NCBI GenBank assembly: GCA_002483085.1
Contig: DLHF01000087.1
Span: 1 to 64,000 of the forward strand
Direction of reading: 5' to 3'
Origin: Ignavibacteria bacterium UBA7675
Lineage (GTDB): Bacteria > Bacteroidota > Ignavibacteria > Kapaibacteriales > UB7675
Length of the DNA stretch: 64,000 bases
Shown: one piece after another, positions 9,707 through 18,149 of the stretch
Numbering within the stretch: the first letter of the stretch is position 1
How the letters are laid out: each line of letters starts with the position of its first letter
The notes under the pieces: generated by a model
The model's input: the letters and a program-made list of their open reading frames with translations, nothing else
Database searches by the model: none
Told to the model about the DNA's origin: nothing
Made by a program: the position numbers and the translations under genes

Positions 9707-10195
9707 CTAGAAAGTAATAGTCAATTGTTTTGAATCGGTATTGTAGGTCGTAGCAAACGACTTCAGCGGGGAAGCAGCAGGACCAACTTGTACGGCTCCA
9801 TCAGTTGGAGAAAAGACAGACCCGTGGCCGCAGCCGGGCTGGTCGCACACCAGTTCACTCCCGGGCGAATCCGGGGCGCTTACTTCGCACCCAGCATGGG
9901 TACATACCGAGCTGAATGCTACAAACTGGCCTTCGGCAATCCTGACAATGATAACCGGGCGCCCACTGTTGTTCGAACCAAATGTTTTCTTTGTGCCGCC
10001 ACCTACTTCCTGCAATGCCGCTTCACCAGCGATATCCAGAGTAGCCGTGGAGCCTGTGGATTTTACTGTGTCGCTCTCGCAGGAAGCCAAAAGGCCAGCC
10101 ATTGCGCCGCTGCACAGCGTAAGACCACACAGAGATGCTGCGCGCTGAAGAAAAACGCGGCGTTCCTCGCGAAGAATTTCAGGCTTATATGCCAT
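9707..10195 (-). CDS. Rieske-type [2Fe-2S] lipoprotein with atypical second ligand box
   Basis: A 162-residue protein. The N-terminus has a twin-arginine motif (RRVFLQ, residues 12-17) and a possible lipobox (LASC, Cys39), so it is probably exported folded and lipid-anchored. The Rieske fold is marked by C98-T-H100-x2-C103 and a second box C117-x4-C122-G-H124-GSVF. In standard Rieske proteins the second box is C-P-C-H; here four residues are inserted after the first cysteine and a glycine separates the second cysteine from the histidine. The bases read cleanly, so it is not an obvious frameshift. It leads a three-gene unit with the two CTCH secreted proteins. It could be an arsenite-oxidase-like or other soluble Rieske electron carrier; no cytochrome b partner is next to it. 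Confidence 0.82.
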   Translation of the reverse strand: MAYKPEILREERRVFLQRAASLCGLTLCSGAMAGLLASCESDTVKSTGSTATLDIAGEAALQEVGGGTKKTFGSNNSGRPVIIVRIAEGQFVAFSSVCTHAGCEVSAPDSPGSELVCDQPGCGHGSVFSPTDGAVQVGPAASPLKSFATTYNTDSKQLTITF

Positions 10196-10240
10196 AACCA
10201 GAGATCCTTATATTCGATTCGCTACACGCAAGAGAAGAAC

Positions 10241-10271
10241 AGGGAACCCGGTAATCACCCGGATTCCCTGC
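10241..10271 (-). terminator. Terminator hairpin after yceI-family gene
   Basis: CAGGGAA (10241-10247) pairs with TTCCCTG (10265-10271), with CCGG/CCGG inside and one mismatch. On the minus strand it is followed by TTCTTCTCTTG. It sits between the YceI gene stop (10308) and the Rieske start (10195), so it likely separates two transcripts. Confidence 0.65.
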
Positions 10272-10307
10272 ATTCGCTGTAGTAGTAATAACAGAACTGG
10301 AAAAAAG

Positions 10308-10973
10308 TTACAATCCGGTCGAACCAAAGAAGTTAGCCTTCAGCTTGATAGTCTCGCCTACTTTGCTGCCAACAGTACCTTTGCTGCCCTCTACTTTGAA
10401 GTCTTTAAGAGCAATTGAAAAATCGCCCTGAACCATCACTAAATCGCCGGGTGCACGCTCTTTTGTCTTTTCCGACTCGCGGATGTACGTCAGTGTGACA
10501 GGAACTTCGAGCTGCCGAGTAACACCGTGCATGGTAAAATCGCCAACGGCAATAGCTTGGACAGCGGATTTTCCGTTGTCATTGCTTATCGACTTCACAT
10601 TTTTGAGGCTTTTAATTGCGAATGTGATAGTGGGGTACTGTTCTTCATTCAGCCAATCTCCGCCCATCAGGTGGCTATCGCGTTTTTTAATCCCCGTTTC
10701 CATCGACTTCACCTTTACGGTAATCATGCCCGTTGTCGCTTCGATATTCGAAGGGTCGAGCATAATCGAACCGCTGATGTCGTTGGCCGTTCCCTGAATG
10801 TCCTCAAGCGGTGCAGAACTTTCAAAAGTAATCTGGTTGGCTCCTACGCGATTGCTGAACGTCACTTTTTTTGTGCCGCTTGCACCAATATTAAACCCCG
10901 TAGCAAAAGCAATCGAACTGCCGATAAACGCCACTATTGCGGTACAGGCGAGCATGATACGAAAAGCTTTCAT
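10308..10973 (-). CDS. YceI-family periplasmic lipid-binding protein
   Basis: A 221-residue exported protein starting MKAFRIMLACTAIVAFIGSS; ATG at 10973 has AGGAG seven bases upstream, whereas the longer frame lacks a signal. The mature part shows YceI-family features: ISGSIMLDPSNIEATTG, the MxTGIxxRDxHLMGGDWLNEEQYPTITF segment (about residues 93-119) and DFTMHGVTRQLEVPV. YceI lipocalin-like barrels bind polyisoprenoid or quinone-like lipids in the periplasm. In this cluster, beside a haem-tagged outer-membrane barrel and a Rieske protein, a role in handling a quinone or other redox lipid is plausible but inferred. It is the last gene before a terminator. Confidence 0.9.
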   Translation of the reverse strand: MKAFRIMLACTAIVAFIGSSIAFATGFNIGASGTKKVTFSNRVGANQITFESSAPLEDIQGTANDISGSIMLDPSNIEATTGMITVKVKSMETGIKKRDSHLMGGDWLNEEQYPTITFAIKSLKNVKSISNDNGKSAVQAIAVGDFTMHGVTRQLEVPVTLTYIRESEKTKERAPGDLVMVQGDFSIALKDFKVEGSKGTVGSKVGETIKLKANFFGSTGL

Positions 10974-10999
10974 TCTATTCTCCTGAAAAATTGACAAAA

Positions 11000-11028
11000 G
11001 AACCGACCATCCACCGGCTGGTCGTATT
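11000..11028. repeat. Hairpin upstream of yceI-family gene
   Basis: CGACCA and TGGTCG pair across a nine-base spacer just upstream of the yceI ribosome site. The sequence CACCGGCTGGTCGT is also present in the hairpin at 3789-3814 upstream of another secreted protein on the same strand. A shared regulatory or stability element is possible; two copies are too few to be sure. Confidence 0.3.
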
Positions 11029-11070
11029 ACACCGGCACACACGCCCGGAAGGCGCTGTATGTTTCAACAC

Positions 11071-11370
11071 CTATGGGCGTGGCACAGAGCCGCGACGCGA
11101 TATCCTGAATGCGATAAACCCTACAACTGCCAGTATTCCAGCTATAGGCAAGGCGCTCAAAGCCTCCATCGACAGCGACGGAGCCGAGGGCAGAAGTCCG
11201 AGCTGAAAATCGGGAATCCATTTTACTTCCTTGGTTCCCCATAGTTCGTCTATAGTAATGACCTGGCTCCCGGTTTTGGTATAAATCTGCATACCATCCA
11301 CGAGCCATAGAATAGCCACTACAAGCACCCCTATGGCACACAGATACACAATCGCTTTCCATATGTTCAT
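11071..11370 (-). CDS. Small membrane protein of unknown function (two helices)
   Basis: A 99-residue protein starting MNIWKAIVYLCAIGVLVVAI with GGAGG five bases upstream of ATG. It has an N-terminal hydrophobic helix (about residues 5-25), a polar middle of some 45 residues carrying DELWGTKEVKW, and a second helix (about 70-90) followed by FRISRRG, which fits an inside positive end. No family is recognised. It lies between the haem-tagged barrel gene (60 bases upstream) and the yceI gene (97 bases downstream) and is probably cotranscribed with both, which suggests an inner-membrane accessory of that pathway. Confidence 0.7.
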   Translation of the reverse strand: MNIWKAIVYLCAIGVLVVAILWLVDGMQIYTKTGSQVITIDELWGTKEVKWIPDFQLGLLPSAPSLSMEALSALPIAGILAVVGFIAFRISRRGSVPRP

Positions 11371-11430
11371 CGCAACCTCCGTTCTTGTTTAAATCAGCGG
11401 TTTTCGGTACTACCGCAGAGCCACCTCTCT

Positions 11431-12594
11431 CTAATAGAAAAGGTGTAATTGCACTGCATACCGTGTAGACGTGAATGCCTCTGTATCTACCCACCGGTAT
11501 TCTGGCCTGAGCTCGACCGACGGCAACACAAAAATCTGCGTACCAAGTACGATCTGAGTTGTGTAGTCCTCTACAGGCTGCGCCATATGGGTAAGAGTAG
11601 TTACGCCGCGCTCGCCACGAACATACAGCAACAGCGCATCAAGCGCCTGGCAAGTAAGATCAATAGAAAAATTATCAGTCGTGCGGAGGTCTTTTTTGTC
11701 GGAGTGTGCATACTCGGCCATAAGCGATACATCGTCGGTAAGACCTATTCCGGCAAAGACATTGGTGAGCGTAAAATCGCCGTTCAGCAACAGCGAAGCT
11801 CCTGCGTATATATTGAGTTCGTTGTTGAAAGCACGTGGAGAGAAGACAACGCGCCCAAGCATGGATAGTTTGTCTTTATCAACTAATGAATGCGCCGCCG
11901 AATCCGATCCCGTTACGAGGTTTTCTGCCAGGCTTGTAGCGTCGAATGCTCCGGCTGTAATGCTTACCCATTTTAGACTATTATAAGTAAGTTCAGCCCC
12001 GAACTCGGCAAAATTCGGTGCGATCAGCGGTACGCCTGCGGCACCGGCAATCTGGCGTACAAGCATGGTATGGTCGTCGTATCGGATACCGATGGAGGGC
12101 TGAAAAAAGCCCGCCTGAAGGGTCGGATACGAAAAGTCTGGCTGAAGCAAAAGAGAAGCCGACCACGATTGCTGCCCGTTGTACCGCTTTGCTCCGAAGT
12201 TGTAGCTGCCGTACACTGTAGCCCAGTCCGCTGCCAGCCACGCGCCGTACAATGCGGCCTGCATGGGAAAAACTTTGCCTTCTGCATCGGGCGATTTATG
12301 CGAACGGGCGCGCTGCATCCGAAAATCAAATCCTGCAAGCAATTTGCCATCGAATAGGGCATTGCTTTCGCTCAGCCCCGGTATACCGAGGTCGGCTGGA
12401 TCGATGAGCCCCACATCGCGCATGGCATACCAGCCTAGATCGTTGCGCAGCCCGCCTCCTTGGGGAGCTATATGGCAGTTAATACATCGATTGCCAGTGA
12501 GCAGAGAGAATTGCGGAAGCGCCAGTGCAGCCGAGCTTCCTGCTGTTAGCACAGCCAGAACAATAGCGAAAAGAGCAAAGTACCTGTAATTCAT
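11431..12594 (-). CDS. Monohaem-tagged outer-membrane beta-barrel protein
   Basis: A 387-residue protein with a signal peptide (about residues 1-26, ending ALAL) followed immediately by LLTGNRCINCHIAP: one CxxCH haem c site (Cys37, Cys40, His41). The rest is porin-like: alternating hydrophobic and polar residues, many aromatic strand ends and a C-terminal aromatic end (VQLHLFY). The length would allow roughly 14-16 strands. I infer a c-type haem placed at or in the mouth of an outer-membrane barrel, similar in idea to porin-cytochrome conduits but in one chain. GGAG lies just before ATG. It starts the minus-strand run of barrel, small membrane protein and YceI. It has one haem only, so a full transmembrane electron wire is not shown. 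Confidence 0.75.
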   Translation of the reverse strand: MNYRYFALFAIVLAVLTAGSSAALALPQFSLLTGNRCINCHIAPQGGGLRNDLGWYAMRDVGLIDPADLGIPGLSESNALFDGKLLAGFDFRMQRARSHKSPDAEGKVFPMQAALYGAWLAADWATVYGSYNFGAKRYNGQQSWSASLLLQPDFSYPTLQAGFFQPSIGIRYDDHTMLVRQIAGAAGVPLIAPNFAEFGAELTYNSLKWVSITAGAFDATSLAENLVTGSDSAAHSLVDKDKLSMLGRVVFSPRAFNNELNIYAGASLLLNGDFTLTNVFAGIGLTDDVSLMAEYAHSDKKDLRTTDNFSIDLTCQALDALLLYVRGERGVTTLTHMAQPVEDYTTQIVLGTQIFVLPSVELRPEYRWVDTEAFTSTRYAVQLHLFY

Positions 12595-12847
12595 ACATCT
12601 CCGTTCTGCCGATGTATTCCATCGGGTGTTATGCCATGATTGGGCAACAGCTACTCCTGCCGGTGCACCGCACCGACGGGAAGAATATGGAGAAGATACT
12701 GAAAGTTTATTATTCGTTACAACAGGTTTTGAACTCTCACCTTTCCCGAGATGCGTTCAAGCGCGTATAGCAAGGCAATTCCAATTCTACAACCAGTAGA
12801 TGTGCAGCGGGATTATGCCCTTCCTCCGGGAAGAGAACACGTGCGTT

Positions 12848-14308
12848 TCACCTTATTTTAAAGAACAAGAGACGCAGCGGAATACTCCTATTTTCGTAAA
12901 ATTCCCTCATTCTTTGGAAAATGTGATAGTCGACAACCGTGCCCATAGGCAGCACTAATGTACCATCGACAGTGTACACATCCTGGGCAGTAATCATACC
13001 TACGGCTACTTGGGAGAACGGAATAGAAACCATTTCGGCATTCGCCGGCGCGGGAATCGGCGAGGTCGGCGACTGGCCTGTTTCGGAATCTGCCATTTCG
13101 AACGGCAGAGGCGGGTCGTTGAGAATGGCTCCGATCTGGACTGGCGGGCAGGTGCCATCCTTTATCAACTGCATAAAAGCCTCAAAGACATCAAGCCGAA
13201 AGTGGCGTGCCTTTTTATACAGCACCTTGCGCGCCTCGGCTTGGCGATGTGCAGTAAGTGCCTGAGGTTGCACAAGCGAACGAGGCTGATGAGCTGCTCG
13301 ATACACATCTTCGGGAATGCGATACACCAGATTGTGGTACAAATCCGCTATGGCTACAATCTGCGCCTCGCGCATAATACTGCCTTCGTCCAGCCCGAGC
13401 GGAAATCCCGACCCGTTGCATGCTTCATGGTGCTGCACTACAATGCTGGCCACGCGCTCAAGGCCGCTTACACTTTGAAGCAACTGGCTGCCCTTTTCCA
13501 CATGCGAGCGGTACAGCGTCTGGTCAGCAGGCGAGAGGCTGTCGGGATCGGCAATAAGCACTCTTTCAGGAAGACCGAGCTTGCCGATATCGTGCAGCAG
13601 AGCAGCAACTACAATACTACTGGTTGTCTCTTCGCCGAGAGCGAGTTCCTTGGCAAGTGCACGGGCAATCGTAGCAACCATCTGCGCATGGTTGGTATAG
13701 TAGTGCATTTCCCCAGCAGAAATCAAGCTGGACAATGTCTTAATCGTCTGGAGCAGGTTAGAAGCAATCTGCTCATTCAGCTCCCGAAGCTCCGAATTTC
13801 TGCGCGCCAGTTTGTCGTTCAGCTCTTGCAAGTTGCGGTTTTGCAGGCGCACCTCTTCCAGCAGCCATACATTTTGTGTCGAGAGATTATAATAGTCGAA
13901 GCAGTTCCGCACAGTCTGGAGGAGCTCGGGATTTTTCCAAGGTTTGGTGAGAAATTTATAGACATTTCCGTCGTTGATGCTGGAAATGATATCATTCACA
14001 TCCGTATAGCCCGTCAGGATCACCCGCACAGCATCGGGCACAAGATTGCGGCTTTTAGCCAAGAACTCAGCTCCCGACATACCGGGCATGCGCTGGTCGG
14101 CAAGAATTACTTCGGGTACAAATCCCTGCTCTAATAGCTGTAAGGCTTCTTCCCCCGACGAAGCAATACGCACATTGTACATATCGACAAACATACGCTC
14201 AAGTAGCTTGAGCAGCATGATCTCGTCATCGACAATCAGTAAATTGCCCAAGACAAGTGTTTCCTTCTTTGAAGGCTGTTGTTCGGTTGGTTGTTGTATT
14301 TTCAGCAT
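12848..14308 (-). CDS. Response regulator with HD-GYP output domain
   Basis: A 486-residue cytoplasmic signalling protein. Residues 20-140 form a receiver domain (acidic DD at 27-28, phosphoacceptor Asp71 in LADQRMPG, Lys122). A coiled coil follows (about 148-185), then an HD-GYP domain (about 190-365) with LLHDIGKLG (His239-Asp240) and HHE (293-295). The third signature is GSGFP at 299-303 instead of the usual G-x-GYP. HD-GYP domains hydrolyse cyclic di-GMP; with this change activity is likely but not certain. A 120-residue C-terminal extension is unassigned. It lies 54 bases downstream of the large sensor kinase on the same strand, which makes the pair a probable two-component system. Confidence 0.88.
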   Translation of the reverse strand: MLKIQQPTEQQPSKKETLVLGNLLIVDDEIMLLKLLERMFVDMYNVRIASSGEEALQLLEQGFVPEVILADQRMPGMSGAEFLAKSRNLVPDAVRVILTGYTDVNDIISSINDGNVYKFLTKPWKNPELLQTVRNCFDYYNLSTQNVWLLEEVRLQNRNLQELNDKLARRNSELRELNEQIASNLLQTIKTLSSLISAGEMHYYTNHAQMVATIARALAKELALGEETTSSIVVAALLHDIGKLGLPERVLIADPDSLSPADQTLYRSHVEKGSQLLQSVSGLERVASIVVQHHEACNGSGFPLGLDEGSIMREAQIVAIADLYHNLVYRIPEDVYRAAHQPRSLVQPQALTAHRQAEARKVLYKKARHFRLDVFEAFMQLIKDGTCPPVQIGAILNDPPLPFEMADSETGQSPTSPIPAPANAEMVSIPFSQVAVGMITAQDVYTVDGTLVLPMGTVVDYHIFQRMREFYENRSIPLRLLFFKIR

Positions 14309-14362
14309 GGCCTATAGTAGTACGCAGAACCGGATATGCCCTTCCAGTTCCGAAATTTGCGG

Positions 14363-17300
14363 TTATGCAGCAACACCGGAAGATACAATCTCCTGTTGTT
14401 CTGCGGGGAAAACAAGGGTAAAGGTAGCTCCACTACCCGGCTTCGATTCTACGGTAATACTCGCGTTGTGCTTTAGCATGATTTTGCGGGAAATATTCAG
14501 CCCAAGCCCTGTGTTTCCTACTCCTCGGGTTGTAAAAAACGGGTCAAAAATTCTCATCTGCGTCGTCTCATCCATTCCCATACCATTGTCTGTAATGACA
14601 ACTTGCAGCTCTCCTTTCTCGTTCCATTGTGCAGAAATTTCTATCACAGTGGCCTCTGCTTGGGCAGCGTTTACAAGTAGGTTTAGAAACACTTGGTTGA
14701 TCTCTCCTAAATTTCCGCTTATCAACAACGGTTCCCCATCCGTAGAGAAATGCTGCCTTACCTCTACATTTTTAAATTGATAGTGGAACAGTGTTACTGT
14801 AGACGCAATCTGCTCTTCGAGGCCGGCTGTCTGATGTTCGGCTTCCTGATGTTTGGTAAACGAACGAAGGGTGGCAACAATTGCCCGAATGCGTTCGGCA
14901 CCGTCGGCAGCGATTGCAGTTGTGCGCTCCAGCCTGCTGAGTAAAGACATCATCCTGCTGGCTTCAGCAGATGCGCGGTCTTCCTCTGCCAGCAGCGAAA
15001 GGAAATATTCGCTCGCTGCATCTACTGTCTGCAAAGCGTCCTGAATTGCTCCATAAATAGCTGCATTGGGGTTGTTGATCTCGTGCATTACCCCCGCTAC
15101 TAAATTCCCAACGGCACTTGCACGCTCGCTTTGTACCAATTGCGCTTGGGTTTCCTGCAATACGTCGATAGCCTGCTGTAGTTCGTTGTTCTTTGCCTCT
15201 AATGCGCTCAGGAGCGATGTGCGTTCGTTCTCCGACATCACGCGCTCGGTGATGTCGTTCGAGTTGATAATAAACCCGTGTAGGTTCGGGTCGTGCAAGA
15301 GGTTAGTCACCGTGCTTTCCAAATAATGCCACTTGCCATCGTGATGGCGTCGCCGCAATGTAATGGTTATTACTCCACCGGGCTGCTCCGTAATAGCAGC
15401 AATGTTGCTGCGTAACACATGAACATCGTCCGGATGTATAAAGTCGAATTCATTGCGACCAATCATTTCTTGTGAATGATAGCCGAGCACAGAACTAACC
15501 GAGGGACTGTGGTACTGCACTACTCCATCGCTGTTGATAAGGACAATCATGTCGGTCGACCGCTCAATAAGCGTGCGGAATCGCTCTTCGCTTTTGGCCA
15601 ACTGCTCTACAGCAAGCCTGCGGTTCGTAATGTCCAAGATGCTCATGCACACGCCTGTCACACAGCCATCAATAAAGACAGGGGTAAAGCTGAATTCAAA
15701 CCAGTAGCATATTCCATCGGGAGCTTCTACCTGCCACTCCATATCGGTTGGCCGCCCGCTGATGGCAAAAGCGAAATGTTTGATGAATGCAGGAAGTGCG
15801 TCAGGTCTGATAAACTCGCGAAGTTCGGAGCCCTCAACAACATCGCGTTGCCACAACCGCTGGCTGATTGCTGCTGCCGTTTTGTTCATAGCGCGGATAG
15901 CCCCTCGGCTGTCGATAAGCAAAAATGCTTGGAGCGCGTTGTCGAATAGCGCCTTGAGATTTGCTTCCGACTTCTTCAGAGCGAGCTCCGAGCGCTTGCG
16001 CTCAAGCTCGTTGGCCGCACGTGCAGCCACCACCTTCAGCAAAGCAGCTTTTTCTGCGGTTGCGCTCAGCGGTTTTCGGCTGATTATCGAGATAAGCCCC
16101 AATGGCCGACCATGTGCATCGTAGAGCGCCATACCAATATAGCCTTCAGGCATCAGGACGTCGAATATCGGCACGTCCGAAAACAAGGAGCGTACTCCCT
16201 GCTCGCAGCACATCATGCCCGACCGCAATACTTCTTCGGCAGGCGTGCCCGATAGTGGAAAAATCCAGTCCTTGGGAATATCGGCCTCCGCCGAGGATGC
16301 TTTTACTAGCAACTCGTTTTGATCGGCAAGATACTCTCCGATATAAGCATAGTCTACGTCCAATGACGTCGCAAGATGAGTGACCAGAGAAGTAAAAAAC
16401 GAATCGCCGATTTTGGGAGACACAGCTTCCACAATCTGTTTGAGCATGTGCTCGGCTTGCTTGCGCTTTTCGATATCTTCTACTACAACGATAAGGTACT
16501 TTGCTCCACTCTCGTCGTCGCTTACAAGCGAAACAGTGCTTTGCACCCATACATACGACCCATCTCTGCGCTGATAGCGTTCTTCTGTGGCACAGTTCTC
16601 TACCTCGTGCCCCAGCAATTTCCGAAGGCAAAGGCTGCTGAACTCCAAGTCGGCTGGGTGGGTAATCGTAGGGATATTCATGTCGAGCAGCTCCTCGGTT
16701 GTATAGCCGAGAATATCGCATATTTTCTGGTTCGCACGCAGTAGCTGCCAGCCCGTAGACACGTGCATAATGCCCACTGCTGCTTGGTTGAAGGTGACAC
16801 GGAACTGCTCTTCCTTTTCTCTGATTTTCCGGCGAATATGCACCCGCTCGGTAATATCAGTAGCGACACCTTCCATATACCCTTCATCGGGAAACATCTG
16901 AGCCGACAGCGAGAGCCATACTGCGGAGCCGTCTAAACGCCTCATTTCGAGTTCGTAGTTGTGGATAGCTCCATTCTGCTGAAGCCTTTCAACAAGCACC
17001 CGACGATCCTCGGAGTTGGCATAAAACTCCAGCAATCGCACTACTTTGATATGCTCGCGCCCGAGGCCCAGTAGTTCCAGAGCCTTGTCGTTGCAGGTAA
17101 GCAGCCTACTGTCCTTGAGCGAAGTACGAAAAATACCCACAAGTGAGTTGCGGAATAGCGAGTGATATTTTTCCCTACTGCGCTTCAGCGCACGCCACGA
17201 CTGCACACCACGCAGCACAGTTTCTATTCTGGCGCGCAGTACAACGGGTTCAAATGGCTTGGTAATATAGTCTTCCGCGCCAAGCCGAAATGCCCGCACT

Positions 17301-17584
17301 TTTGTGTCGGGGTTGTCGAATACAGAGAGCATCACAACAGGAATGTGCTTTAGGTTCTGATCTTTTTTCAGAGTGACAAGAACATCCAGGCCATCGCATC
17401 CATCGCTGCCGAGATCAATATCGAGCAAAATGGCATCTATGGCTCTTGAGCGAACAATATCCAGCCCCTCCTCTCCAGTGCAAGCACTCACCAGACTAAT
17501 GCCGCTGCGGCTCATGTATTTAGCGATCATTCTCCCGGTTTCGGGAAGGTCGTCGATAACTAATACAGTTGGTGTATATGCCAT
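14363..17584 (-). CDS. Hybrid sensor histidine kinase: REC, several PAS, GAF-like, HisKA, HATPase
   Basis: A 1073-residue kinase without obvious membrane segments. The start at 17584 (MAYTPTVLVIDDLPETGR) begins the receiver domain directly and has GAGGG nine bases upstream; the longer frame adds only unlikely sequence. Order: receiver (about 1-125, Asp in ILLDIDLG), two PAS domains (about 135-390, each followed by a D-I-T-E/E-D-I-E-K-R tail), a GAF-like domain (about 400-545), two more PAS domains (about 555-800), a coiled linker, then the phosphoacceptor box VMHEINNPNAA, N box LNLLVNAAQA and G boxes DNGMGMD, GLGLNISRK. A receiver at the N-terminus of a kinase suggests it acts mid-chain. The partner is probably the HD-GYP regulator just downstream. 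Confidence 0.9.
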   Translation of the reverse strand: MAYTPTVLVIDDLPETGRMIAKYMSRSGISLVSACTGEEGLDIVRSRAIDAILLDIDLGSDGCDGLDVLVTLKKDQNLKHIPVVMLSVFDNPDTKVRAFRLGAEDYITKPFEPVVLRARIETVLRGVQSWRALKRSREKYHSLFRNSLVGIFRTSLKDSRLLTCNDKALELLGLGREHIKVVRLLEFYANSEDRRVLVERLQQNGAIHNYELEMRRLDGSAVWLSLSAQMFPDEGYMEGVATDITERVHIRRKIREKEEQFRVTFNQAAVGIMHVSTGWQLLRANQKICDILGYTTEELLDMNIPTITHPADLEFSSLCLRKLLGHEVENCATEERYQRRDGSYVWVQSTVSLVSDDESGAKYLIVVVEDIEKRKQAEHMLKQIVEAVSPKIGDSFFTSLVTHLATSLDVDYAYIGEYLADQNELLVKASSAEADIPKDWIFPLSGTPAEEVLRSGMMCCEQGVRSLFSDVPIFDVLMPEGYIGMALYDAHGRPLGLISIISRKPLSATAEKAALLKVVAARAANELERKRSELALKKSEANLKALFDNALQAFLLIDSRGAIRAMNKTAAAISQRLWQRDVVEGSELREFIRPDALPAFIKHFAFAISGRPTDMEWQVEAPDGICYWFEFSFTPVFIDGCVTGVCMSILDITNRRLAVEQLAKSEERFRTLIERSTDMIVLINSDGVVQYHSPSVSSVLGYHSQEMIGRNEFDFIHPDDVHVLRSNIAAITEQPGGVITITLRRRHHDGKWHYLESTVTNLLHDPNLHGFIINSNDITERVMSENERTSLLSALEAKNNELQQAIDVLQETQAQLVQSERASAVGNLVAGVMHEINNPNAAIYGAIQDALQTVDAASEYFLSLLAEEDRASAEASRMMSLLSRLERTTAIAADGAERIRAIVATLRSFTKHQEAEHQTAGLEEQIASTVTLFHYQFKNVEVRQHFSTDGEPLLISGNLGEINQVFLNLLVNAAQAEATVIEISAQWNEKGELQVVITDNGMGMDETTQMRIFDPFFTTRGVGNTGLGLNISRKIMLKHNASITVESKPGSGATFTLVFPAEQQEIVSSGVAA

Positions 17585-18149
17585 GGAGAAATCCCTCGCA
17601 GTATAGACAACACGTATGCTTATAGATAGCAGACAACTGGCAAATTCAGCAGGATGGCAAGTGATATTCGGAAAAGAAAAGTCACCCAAACATTACTCTC
17701 TACGCACCTGCATTGTGTCCGACTGCAACACTTCATTGCCACCCCAGCGGTACCGCTCTTTATTATCGTGAGAAGACGGGCTACCTGTAGGGTACTTTTT
17801 TTTAAGGAAAAAAAGTACCTTCATAAATTACAAAGCTGTAACGCTCTGCCCGGCACATAGACAGTACAGGCGTTTGCGGACGGACTCTATCACCCATCCT
17901 GTACGCCTTCTCTGCTCATCGGCAGTAACTGTAGATAGTTTCATAGCTACAATGCTATCGGTTCCGAAAATTACTGCCAATTGCCTACATTGCCTGTTGC
18001 AATACCCCAGCAGTTGGAATCGACGCCCGTGCATCCTTGCCATGCCATCGGAGATGGGGTGCTGCACAGTGCAGAGGCCACAGCAAGGACAGAGACCGAA
18101 GAGCACATACTTTATCCCGGTATCTTCGCCGGAAACGAGACACTCCATT
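17585..18149. other. Divergent intergenic region before mnmH
   Basis: This 565-base gap lies between the sensor kinase and mnmH, read away from each other. The only clear structure is the A/T-rich hairpin at 17791-17819. Reading frames extend into it from mnmH but lack a ribosome site and look random, so I leave it non-coding. Confidence 0.5.
17791..17819. repeat. Poly-T/poly-A inverted repeat
   Basis: GGTAC plus seven T (17791-17802) pairs perfectly with seven A plus GTACC (17808-17819) around a short TAAGG loop. It lies between divergent genes, not after a gene, so it is not an ordinary terminator; read on either strand the T run is inside the stem. Confidence 0.5.
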
